A stretch of 64,000 nucleotides of DNA, taken from positions 1 to 64,000 of the forward strand of contig NZ_JAFJSY010000044.1 in NCBI RefSeq assembly GCF_019857225.1, given 5' to 3'. Made by a program: the position numbers and the translations under genes. A model generated the notes under the pieces. It was not told the origin of the DNA. It saw only the letters and a program-made list of their open reading frames with translations, and ran no database searches. How positions within the stretch are numbered: position 1 is the first letter of the stretch; each line of letters starts with the position of its first letter. The stretch is from Streptomyces plumbidurans (GTDB lineage: Bacteria; Actinomycetota; Actinomycetes; Streptomycetales; Streptomycetaceae). Below are positions 16,665 through 24,200 of this stretch, one piece after another.

Positions 16665-16697
16665 CCTGCGCAAACGGTGCTTGAGGAGGCCAGGTTC

Positions 16698-18428
16698 ATG
16701 CTTGATCACGTCATCAAAGGGGCGACGGTTGTTGACGGGACCGGGGCGCCCGCGTTTGTCGCCGACGTCGGGATACGGGACGGGCGGATCGCCGTCGTCG
16801 GGGCTGTCGCCGAGGAGGCGCGCAGTTCCGAGGACGCTTCCGGTCTGGTCCTCGCCCCCGGGTTCGTCGATCCGCACACGCACTACGACGCCCAGTTGTT
16901 CTGGGATCCGTATGCCACCCCCTCCCTGAACCACGGAGTGACGACCGTCGCCGCGGGCAACTGCGGTTTCACGCTTGCGCCCTTGAATCCGGCACGCCCC
17001 CAGGACGCCGACTACACGCGGCGGATGATGTCCAGGGTGGAGGGGATGTCGCTGGTGGCGCTGGAGGAGGGGGCGCCGTGGAGCTGGAACTCGTTCGGGG
17101 AGTATCTGAATGCCCTCGAAGGGCGGATCGCCGTCAACGCCGGGTTCATGGTGGGGCACTGCGCGCTGCGGCGGTACGTGATGGGGCCCGACGCGGTCGG
17201 CGGGCAGCCCAGTGAGGAGCAACTCGCCGAGATCGTACGGCTGTTGCACGAAGCAATGGACGCCGGTGCCTGGGGGTTCTCCACCACCCAGTCCTCCAGC
17301 CATGCGGACGGCGACGGACAGCCCGTGGCCTCGCGGCACGCGAAACCCGCGGAGCTGCTCGCGCTGTCGCGGGCGGTCGGTGAGCACGAGGGGACGCAGA
17401 TCGAGGCCATCGTCGCGGGCTGCCTGGACCAGTTCAGTGACGCGGAGATCGACCTGTTCGTGGAGATGAGCGCCGCGGCCGGACGGCCCCTGAACTGGAA
17501 CGTGCTGACCATCGACGCGGCCGTCCCCGAGCGGGTGCCCCGGCAGATGTCCGCGAGCGAGCGGGCGCGCAAGGCCGGCGGCCGGGTCGTCGCGCTGACC
17601 ATGCCGATCCTCACCCCGATGAACATGTCGCTGGGCACCTTCTGCGCGCTGAACCTGATACCCGGCTGGGGCCCGATCCTCGGGCTGCCGGTCCCGGAGC
17701 GCATCGCGAAGCTGCGGGACGCCGGCGTACGGGCCGAGATGCTGCGGCGCGCCGAGTCGAAGGAGGCGGGCGTCTTCCGGCGGCTCGCCGACTTCGGGCG
17801 GTACGTCATCGGCGACACCTACAGCGAGGCGAACGCCGGGCTGACCGGGCGGGTGGTACGTGACATAGCACAGGAGCGCGGCCAGGACCCCTTCCACTGC
17901 CTGGTCGAGATCTGCGCCGCCGACGATCTGCGTACGGTCCTGTGGCCGATGCCCACCGACAACGACCCGGCGTCCTGGGCGCTGCGCGCGGAGACCTGGC
18001 AGCACGAGGACGTGCTGCTTGGCGGGTCCGACGCGGGCGCGCATCTGGACCGTATGTGCGGGGCGCCGTACACGACGCGGTTCCTCGGCGACTGTCTGCG
18101 CCGCCGGAAGCTGGTCGGTCTTGAGCAGGCGGTGAAGATGCTCACCGACGACCCGGCGCGGCTGTTCGGGCTGCGCGAGCGCGGCCGCATCCAGGAGGGC
18201 TTCCATGCGGACCTGGTGCTCTTCGACCCGGAGCGGATCGACGCGGGCCAGGCCACCCTGGTGCACGACCTGCCGGGTGACAGTCCGCGGCTGGACGCCA
18301 AGGCGATCGGGGTGCGGGCCGTGTGGGTCAACGGCACCGAGGCGATCCGGGACGACGTGGTGAGCGGTGCCGTACCGGGCAGGGTGCTGCGGTCGGGGCG
18401 GGACACCAGGACGGTGAGTACTCGGTGA
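16698..18428 (+). CDS. Amidohydrolase of the N-acyl-D-amino-acid deacylase type
   Basis: 576 residues from ATG 16698, which has GGAGG eight bases upstream; the frame is open further upstream but through a dispersed repeat. Metal-site motifs: PGFVDPHTHYDAQLFWDP, AAGNCGFTLAPL, and LLGGSDAGAHLDRMCGAPYT. The C-terminal GRIQEGFHADLVLFDPERI is the usual beta-sandwich return. It should hydrolyse an amide or cyclic amide/ester linkage; the substrate is unknown. It follows the LLM gene by 96 bases and may be co-transcribed. Its 3' end is part of a 150-base tandem duplication. Confidence 0.85.
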   Translation: MLDHVIKGATVVDGTGAPAFVADVGIRDGRIAVVGAVAEEARSSEDASGLVLAPGFVDPHTHYDAQLFWDPYATPSLNHGVTTVAAGNCGFTLAPLNPARPQDADYTRRMMSRVEGMSLVALEEGAPWSWNSFGEYLNALEGRIAVNAGFMVGHCALRRYVMGPDAVGGQPSEEQLAEIVRLLHEAMDAGAWGFSTTQSSSHADGDGQPVASRHAKPAELLALSRAVGEHEGTQIEAIVAGCLDQFSDAEIDLFVEMSAAAGRPLNWNVLTIDAAVPERVPRQMSASERARKAGGRVVALTMPILTPMNMSLGTFCALNLIPGWGPILGLPVPERIAKLRDAGVRAEMLRRAESKEAGVFRRLADFGRYVIGDTYSEANAGLTGRVVRDIAQERGQDPFHCLVEICAADDLRTVLWPMPTDNDPASWALRAETWQHEDVLLGGSDAGAHLDRMCGAPYTTRFLGDCLRRRKLVGLEQAVKMLTDDPARLFGLRERGRIQEGFHADLVLFDPERIDAGQATLVHDLPGDSPRLDAKAIGVRAVWVNGTEAIRDDVVSGAVPGRVLRSGRDTRTVSTR

Positions 18429-18694
18429 GGGGAGCGGGCGGTGGGCGCGGCTGTTCGCGGGGGTGCGGCTCGTGGTTCGGGCCGGGCGACCGGGGTCGTG
18501 GCGTGGGCGGGCGTGGTGGGCTGCAGTGTGCCGGGGCTGTGGTGGGGGCGGGACACCAGGGCGGTGAGTACTCGGTGAGGGGAGCCGGCGGTGGGCTCGG
18601 CTGTTCGCGGGGTGCGGCTCGTGGTTCGGGCCGGGTGATCGGGGCCGTGGCGTGGGCGGGCGTCGTTCGCTGCAGCGTGCCGGGGCTGTGGTGG
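18391..18694 (+). repeat. 150-base tandem duplication spanning the amidohydrolase stop codon
   Basis: Bases from about 18391 recur from 18541 with roughly 90% identity and a one-base deletion. The first copy contains the last 12 codons and stop of the amidohydrolase (GRDTRTVSTR-stop); the second carries a dead copy (GRDTRAVSTR-stop). The unit fills nearly the whole gap to the aldehyde dehydrogenase gene. Confidence 0.8.
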
Positions 18695-18723
18695 AATCCG
18701 GGCGCGGGGGCGGTGAGTGACGG

Positions 18724-20184
18724 GTGAGTCAAGTGGCCGATGGCCAGCGGCTGTTCGTGGACGGAGCGTGGGTCGAGCCGGACGGCGGGCATTACGCCGT
18801 GGTCGACCCGGCGACCGAGGAGACCGTCGGATGGGCCCCGGAGGCCTCCCGGGACCAGGTGCACGCGGCGTGTGCCGCGGCCCGCGCGGCCTTCGGGCCG
18901 TGGTCGAGGACCTCGCCCGAGGAGCGGGCGGCGGTGCTCGGCCGGGCGGCGGACATCATCGGCAGCCACTTCGGGTCGTACGCCGAGCTGGCGCAGGCGG
19001 AGACCGGCGCCACGACCGGGACGGCACGGGCGATGCAGGTCGGGGTGGGCATGGCCCGCTTCCGGCGCTACGCCCGCGTGGAGCCCGCCGAGTGGGCGAT
19101 CGCGCCGCAGATCAACGAGGCGGGGCCGATGGGCAGGGCGGGCGTGATGGGCGCGCTGGTGGTGCGCCAGCCGGTCGGCGTCGTCACCTGCATCACCTCG
19201 TACAACAACCCGTGGGCCAATCCGGCGGGCAAGATCGCCCCCGCGCTCGCCATGGGCAACACCGTGGTCGTGAAGCCGGCCCCGCAGGACCCGCTGTCGG
19301 TGTTCCGGATGGCGGAGGCCCTGGAGGCGGCGGGCGCGCCGCCGGGCGTGGTGAACGTGGTCTGCGGGCAGTCGGCCGAGGTCGGCGCGGCCGCCGTGTC
19401 GTCGTCCGACGTAGACATGGTGAGCTTCACCGGCTCCACGGCGGTCGGGCAGCGCATCGCGGAGGCGTGCGGCCGTGACATGAAGCGCCAGTTGATGGAG
19501 CTGGGCGGCAAGGGCGCGGCACTCGTCCTCGACGACGCGGACCTCGCGTCGGCGGTGGCGGGCATCGGCACCACCTTCTCCTTCTACAGCGGCCAGATCT
19601 GCACGGCCCCGACGCGGGTGCTGGCGCAGCGGGGGGTCTACGACCGGCTGGTGGAACAACTGGCTTCCTACGCAGGCCGGTTGAAGGTAGGCGATCCACG
19701 ACAGAAGGACACCGTGGTCGGCCCGGTGATCTCCGCGGCGCACCGCGAGCGGGTGGAGTCGTACGTCGAACTGGGCCGCAAGGAGGGCGCGGTGGTGGTG
19801 ACGGGCGGCGAACGCCCGCCGCACGAGCGCGGGTTCTATGTCGCCCCGACCCTGCTGGCCGACTGCACCAACGAGATGCGCGTGGCCCGCGAGGAGATCT
19901 TCGGGCCCGTCGTCGTGGTCGTCCCCTTCGACGACGAGGACGAAGGCATCGCCCTCGCGAACGACAGCGACTACGGCCTCATCGACTACGTCTGGTCCGG
20001 CGACGTCGCCCGCGCCTTCCGCGTGGCCCGCCGACTACGAGCCGGCGGCGTCGGCGTCAACACCGTGGGCCGCAACATGGAGGCCCCCTTCGGCGGATTC
20101 AAGAAGAGCGGGGTGGGCCGGGACGTGGGGTCGTACGCCCTGCACGCGTACAGCGAGGTGCAGGCGATCGTCTGGCCGGGGTGA
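18724..20184 (+). CDS. Aldehyde dehydrogenase family protein
   Basis: 486 residues, GTG start (a GTG at 18733 is also usable). Family landmarks: TSYNNPWANPAGKIAPALAM near the cofactor site, VSFTGSTAVGQRI, general-base Glu in MELGGKGA, and nucleophile Cys in SGQICTAPTR. EIFGPVVVVVPFDDEDE and the C-terminal GGFKKSGVGRDVG complete the fold. It oxidises an aldehyde to the acid (or semialdehyde) with NAD(P)+. It is downstream of the amidohydrolase and no operator lies in front of it. Confidence 0.92.
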   Translation: MSQVADGQRLFVDGAWVEPDGGHYAVVDPATEETVGWAPEASRDQVHAACAAARAAFGPWSRTSPEERAAVLGRAADIIGSHFGSYAELAQAETGATTGTARAMQVGVGMARFRRYARVEPAEWAIAPQINEAGPMGRAGVMGALVVRQPVGVVTCITSYNNPWANPAGKIAPALAMGNTVVVKPAPQDPLSVFRMAEALEAAGAPPGVVNVVCGQSAEVGAAAVSSSDVDMVSFTGSTAVGQRIAEACGRDMKRQLMELGGKGAALVLDDADLASAVAGIGTTFSFYSGQICTAPTRVLAQRGVYDRLVEQLASYAGRLKVGDPRQKDTVVGPVISAAHRERVESYVELGRKEGAVVVTGGERPPHERGFYVAPTLLADCTNEMRVAREEIFGPVVVVVPFDDEDEGIALANDSDYGLIDYVWSGDVARAFRVARRLRAGGVGVNTVGRNMEAPFGGFKKSGVGRDVGSYALHAYSEVQAIVWPG

Positions 20185-20246
20185 ATGGGGTGGGGTGCGC
20201 GGGACGGGGCTCGGGTGTCGTTGACCCCGCCCGTCCTCGCCCGGCC

Positions 20247-20639
20247 TCACTCCTCCAGATCCACCCGCACCGTCAGCAGTGACGCCCCCATCGTCCGTAC
20301 CGCCATGCTGTTCATGCGGGGCAGGGTGCGCAGGCGGGCGACCGGGTCGTCGGTCGGAAGGAGGTGGGCGGTGCCGGTGTGCCAGTGGCCGTGGAGGCGG
20401 ATGCGTACGCGTGGGTCGGCCTTGATGTTGCGGATGTACTGGGAGCGCTCGCCGAACTCGGAGACCAGCCAGAACGCGTCGCCGATCCGGCGCCCGCCGA
20501 CCGGTGTGCGGCGGGGCAGGCCCGAGGTGCGGCCGGTCGTCTCCAGCAGGGTGTGACCCGGCAGGCGGCGTACGAGTGCGTTCAGGCGGCGCTGGAACGT
20601 CGTGACGACGCGGTACTTGGTCTCCGAGTGGCGGGGCAT
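20247..20639 (-). CDS. Deazaflavin-dependent nitroreductase (DDN-like) family protein
   Basis: 130 residues, the split-barrel DDN/F420-dependent quinone reductase type: LLETTGRTSGLPRRTPVGGRRIGDAFWLVSEFGERSQYIRNIKADPRVRIRLHG. The family binds F420H2 or stays as a cofactor-binding scaffold. It reads against the aldehyde dehydrogenase gene and away from the next gene. FO synthase is encoded 3.6 kb away, so the cofactor is made locally. Confidence 0.8.
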   Translation of the reverse strand: MPRHSETKYRVVTTFQRRLNALVRRLPGHTLLETTGRTSGLPRRTPVGGRRIGDAFWLVSEFGERSQYIRNIKADPRVRIRLHGHWHTGTAHLLPTDDPVARLRTLPRMNSMAVRTMGASLLTVRVDLEE

Positions 20640-20747
20640 GTTCGGGGTTCTCCTGTGTCGCGGGGGCGTCGATGCCTTTCAATGTCCCCTACGGGGGATC
20701 GGACGGCAGGCGGAACCTCGAACGTTCCTGTGCGAAGGACGGTGGCC

Positions 20748-21575
20748 ATGCGCGTGGTGACCTGGAATCTGTGGTGGCGTTTCGGCCCGTGGGCCGAGCG
20801 GCAGAAGGCCGTCCTCGCGGTGCTGGAGGAACTGCGGCCGGACGTCGTGGGGCTGCAGGAGGTGTGGTCCGCCGACGGCGAGAACCTCGCCGAGTGGCTG
20901 GCCGGCGAGCTCGGACTGCACTGGACCTGGGCCGCCTCGCCCGCCTCCGAGCGCTGGCAGCGGCGGATCGGCGAGCCGGGCGTGGAGATCGGCAACGCGG
21001 TGCTGAGCCGCTGGCCGGTCCTGGAGCGCGAGGTGCTGCGGCTACCCGCCCCCGAGGAACTCGACGACGGCCGCCTCGCCCTCTACGCCCGCCTGGACAC
21101 CCCCGGCCACCCGGTGCCCTTCTTCACGGTCCACCTGGCCTCCCCGCTGCACGCCTCCGCCGTACGCCGCACCCAGGTCATCGCACTCGCGGAGTTCGTC
21201 GCCGAGCACCGTGTGGGCACGGACTTCCCGCCGATCGTCACCGGCGACTTCAACGCCTGGCCGGACTCCGACGAGATCCGCCTCTTCGGCGGGCTGCGCA
21301 CCGCCCCCGTCGTCCCCGGCCAGGTCTTCTTCGACGCCTGGGACTACGCCGACCCGGCCGCCCCGTCGGTCACCTGGGACATCACCAACCCCTACGTGCA
21401 CCCGGGCCTCGGCCCCAGCCTCCGCATGGACTACATCCACATCGGCGGCCCGGCCGGCCCCGACGGCATCGGCACGGTGGAACACGCCCAACGAGCGGGC
21501 GACGGCCCGATCGACGGGGTCTGGCCCTCGGACCACGCAGCAGTGGTCGCGGACCTCACCGCCGGCCCGTTTTAG
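20748..21575 (+). CDS. Endonuclease/exonuclease/phosphatase family protein
   Basis: 275 residues from ATG 20748, chosen because the frame upstream has no ribosome site and the EEP fold starts here (MRVVTWNLWW). Catalytic motifs are complete: N in TWNLW, E in GLQEVW, GDFNAWPDS and the C-terminal WPSDHAAVVADL. It is a metal-dependent phosphodiesterase of DNase I/sphingomyelinase fold with unknown substrate. No signal peptide is seen, so it is cytoplasmic. Its stop overlaps that of the convergent PHP gene. Confidence 0.86.
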   Translation: MRVVTWNLWWRFGPWAERQKAVLAVLEELRPDVVGLQEVWSADGENLAEWLAGELGLHWTWAASPASERWQRRIGEPGVEIGNAVLSRWPVLEREVLRLPAPEELDDGRLALYARLDTPGHPVPFFTVHLASPLHASAVRRTQVIALAEFVAEHRVGTDFPPIVTGDFNAWPDSDEIRLFGGLRTAPVVPGQVFFDAWDYADPAAPSVTWDITNPYVHPGLGPSLRMDYIHIGGPAGPDGIGTVEHAQRAGDGPIDGVWPSDHAAVVADLTAGPF

Positions 21576-23080
21576 CGCCGCCCCAAAAAGATCGGATTCG
21601 TGAACGCCGCCAGTGCCCCCGGCAGCGGTCCCGCCGCCGTCTCGTGTCTCAACTCCGCCCGTACGTAAGCCGCGTACGCCGGAGTCGTCTGCCACTCCAG
21701 CGTGCCCGAGCCGGTGACGGGCAGGGGGTCGGAGGTGAGCAGGACGCCCTGGTCGGTGACGAGGCGGATGGTGCAGCGGGGGGCGCCGGTGGCTTCCACG
21801 TGGATTGTGACGGGGGTGTCGGGGGTGACCTCCAGGCGTTCGCCGATGCCCGCGTGCCGGCCCCTCCCGCCGGTCGCGGTGAAGGTGAGCGAGACGTGCT
21901 GGGACTCGGCGACGTAGGAGCGGCCCGCGCGGATGCCGTCCTGGATGGCCTCGCGGGTGAGGTCATCGGCGAGCACGACGGTCTGCGGCAGCCCGACCGC
22001 GTCCGGGTCCCGGTGGGCGTCGCTGTTGCCCATGGCCGGCAGCCACTCCTCGCGCCCCTCGCGCACGGTCGCGACCAGCAGATTGTCCCATTCCGCGAGC
22101 GTCACCTCGTCGTCGGGCGTGTACGGCCCGTTCCACACCTCGACCGCGTCCGCCTCGCCGAACCCGAACTTCCAGCCGCAGCCGATGCAGGTGGCGTGCG
22201 GATGGGCGGGGACGACCAGGCCGCCGGCCCGGCGGATCTGGCGGGCGTACTTCGCCCAGCGGTTGTCGCGGGCCCGGTAGCGCCAGTCGACGAAGGTGCC
22301 GGGCTCGGTGCCGAGCGCGACGACATGGCCGTTGCGGGTGGTGATCTCCTCGCCCAGCATGATCATCAGGTCGTCGCCCGCCTCGGTGGCCCAGTGCGGA
22401 TGGGCCGAATGCGTGTTGTGGTCCGAGGAGTTGATGAAGTCCAGCCCGGCGGTTCGGGCGAGCGCGGCGATCTCCGCCGGGGTGCGGCGCCCGTCGGAGT
22501 ACCAGGAGTGCAGATGGCAGTCGCCGCGGTACCAGGCGCGCCCCCGCCCCCTCGCCCGCTCCGGCGGGTAGACGGGCGCCGGCGTCCTGCCGGGCTCCCC
22601 GTACGTCAGCGTGATCGTGAGCTCGTACGACAGCCCCTGCGGAGCGACCGTGTACGGCCCCAGCGCCACATGCCAGGTGCCCTCCCGCACCGGCCCGGGC
22701 ACATAGCCCGGCGAGGCGTCGTCCGCGCGGATGAAGAACTCCGAGCGCGCGCCGCCCGACCAGCCCCGAAAGCCACGGCCGCCGAGATCGGTGCCGCGCT
22801 CGTCGAAGATGCCGATGTCGAGGGCGTTGCCCTGGGTGCCGGCCGGTACGGACGGTTTGTCGTAGGTGTAGGCGACCTTGATCTCCCGTACGCCGGAGGG
22901 GACTTCGACGGGTACGTACACGTAGTCCGGCGAACCGGTGGGCAGGGTGCCGCGAATCGTCCTGGTCTGCTGGTCCTGGCCGTCGGCCGCCGCGAAACTC
23001 ACGCTTCCCAACGTAAGCGCGGCGGCCGCGCCCGTCACGAACAGAGCGCGTCGTCCGATGCCATGGGCGTCCTCACACAT
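21572..23080 (-). CDS. Tat-exported PHP-domain metallohydrolase (CehA/McbA family)
   Basis: 502 residues from ATG 23080, preceded by GAAGGTG. The N-terminus GIGRRALFVTGAAAALTLG is a twin-arginine signal. A beta-sandwich region (about 40-185) precedes the PHP domain, with DCHLHSWYSDGRRTPAEIAALA, SSDHNTHSAHPHW, PAHPHATCIGCGW and GNSDAHRD supplying the His/Asp metal ligands. The family includes carbaryl hydrolase-like and phosphoesterase enzymes acting outside the membrane. The substrate is not known. Confidence 0.86.
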   Translation of the reverse strand: MCEDAHGIGRRALFVTGAAAALTLGSVSFAAADGQDQQTRTIRGTLPTGSPDYVYVPVEVPSGVREIKVAYTYDKPSVPAGTQGNALDIGIFDERGTDLGGRGFRGWSGGARSEFFIRADDASPGYVPGPVREGTWHVALGPYTVAPQGLSYELTITLTYGEPGRTPAPVYPPERARGRGRAWYRGDCHLHSWYSDGRRTPAEIAALARTAGLDFINSSDHNTHSAHPHWATEAGDDLMIMLGEEITTRNGHVVALGTEPGTFVDWRYRARDNRWAKYARQIRRAGGLVVPAHPHATCIGCGWKFGFGEADAVEVWNGPYTPDDEVTLAEWDNLLVATVREGREEWLPAMGNSDAHRDPDAVGLPQTVVLADDLTREAIQDGIRAGRSYVAESQHVSLTFTATGGRGRHAGIGERLEVTPDTPVTIHVEATGAPRCTIRLVTDQGVLLTSDPLPVTGSGTLEWQTTPAYAAYVRAELRHETAAGPLPGALAAFTNPIFLGRR

Positions 23081-23183
23081 GCGAGCCACCTTCGGGTCCG
23101 GGTGTGAACGTGCCGGAAAGGAGAGGGAATCGGGGCTCGACGACGATATGGCATGTACATGGGTGCGACGCCAGGGATTCGAC

Positions 23184-23233
23184 GGTACTTCCGCCAGTTC
23201 TCCGTGAAGGTACTTCCGCCGGTTCTCCGTGAA
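23184..23233. repeat. Two tandem 25-base repeats in a divergent promoter region
   Basis: GGTACTTCCGCC(A/G)GTTCTCCGTGAA occurs at 23184-23208 and again at 23209-23233 with one mismatch. They lie between the PHP hydrolase and the LLM gene, which diverge. The near identity and promoter position suggest a repeated regulator site. Confidence 0.6.
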
Positions 23234-23289
23234 AATGAGGCCGACTGGTCGGTATGGACTTTTGGCAGGGTGCCGGGTAAAGAAGGGCC

Positions 23290-24138
23290 ATGCGCATCGC
23301 TGTCACGATCTTCCTCACCGACGAGACCGTCGCCCCCGTCCGACTCGCGCGGGAGCTGGAACAGCGCGGCTTCGCGGGCCTGTATCTGCCCGAGCACACC
23401 CACATCCCGGTGGAGCGCGCGACACCGTACCCGGCGGGCGGCGACCTGCCGCCCGAGTACGGCCGCACCCTCGACCCCTTCGTCGCCCTCGGCCAGGTGT
23501 CCGCCGTCACCGAGCGGCTCGGCCTCGGCACCGGCATCACGCTGGTCGCCCAGCACGACCCGATCGCCCTCGCCAAGCAGATCGCGACCCTCGACCACCT
23601 CTCCGGCGGCCGCTTCACCCTCGGCCTCGGCTTCGGCTGGAACGTCGAGGAGGCCGCCGACCACGGCGTCGAGTGGCGCACCCGGCGCGAACTGGTCAAG
23701 GACCGCATGGCCCTGATGCGTGCCCTGTGGTCGGAGGAACCGACCGCCCACGAAGGGGAGTTCGGCAGTGTGCGGGCCTCCCACGCCCACCCCAAACCGG
23801 CCCAGAAGCCGCGCGGCCCGGTGACCGGCCCGCGCACCCTCGTCGGCGGCGCCGCAGGCCCCAAGCTCTTCTCCCACATCTGCGCCTACGCCGACGGCTG
23901 GATGCCGATCGGTGGGCGCGGCCTGACCGAGTCGCTGCCGGTGCTGCGCTCGAACTGGGCGGACGCGGGCCGCGACCCGGACGCCCTCCAGATCGTCCCG
24001 TACGCCGTCTACCCGAGCACCGGCAAGCTCGCGCACTACGCGGACCTGGGCATCGAGGAGGTCGTGGTCCAGCTGCCGCCGGCCGGGGAGGCGGAGGTCC
24101 TGCGGGTGCTTGAGGGGTACGAGGCCTTCCTGGACTGA
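23290..24138 (+). CDS. LLM-class F420-dependent oxidoreductase
   Basis: 282 residues. Motifs: LARELEQRGFAGLYLPEHTHIPV, ERLGLGTGITLVAQHDPIALAKQIATLDHLSGGRFTLGLGFGWN and TLVGGAAGPKLFSHICAYADGW. This subgroup with the GFGWNVEE loop is usually annotated as F420-dependent, and fbiC lies only 62 bases downstream in the same direction. The substrate is unknown. Confidence 0.85.
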   Translation: MRIAVTIFLTDETVAPVRLARELEQRGFAGLYLPEHTHIPVERATPYPAGGDLPPEYGRTLDPFVALGQVSAVTERLGLGTGITLVAQHDPIALAKQIATLDHLSGGRFTLGLGFGWNVEEAADHGVEWRTRRELVKDRMALMRALWSEEPTAHEGEFGSVRASHAHPKPAQKPRGPVTGPRTLVGGAAGPKLFSHICAYADGWMPIGGRGLTESLPVLRSNWADAGRDPDALQIVPYAVYPSTGKLAHYADLGIEEVVVQLPPAGEAEVLRVLEGYEAFLD

Positions 24139-24174
24139 CCTCTCGGCGCCTTCCCGGGCTGACCTCTCGGCACT
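24127..24174 (+). repeat. 24-base tandem duplication spanning the LLM stop codon
   Basis: The 24-base unit at 24127-24150 (beginning TTCCTGGACTGACC) recurs at 24151-24174 with 20 of 24 positions the same. The first copy includes the stop codon of the LLM gene. Confidence 0.6.
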
Positions 24175-24188
24175 GATCAGCTCGACCG

Positions 24189-24194
24189 TATGCT
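24189..24194 (+). promoter_or_regulatory. Possible -10 element of a leaderless fbiC transcript
   Basis: TATGCT lies seven bases before the fbiC ATG at 24201, so transcription would begin at or next to the start codon. The GAAGG directly touching the ATG is too close to serve as a ribosome-binding site. No good -35 is seen 17-18 bases upstream. Confidence 0.4.
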
Positions 24195-24200
24195 CGAAGG

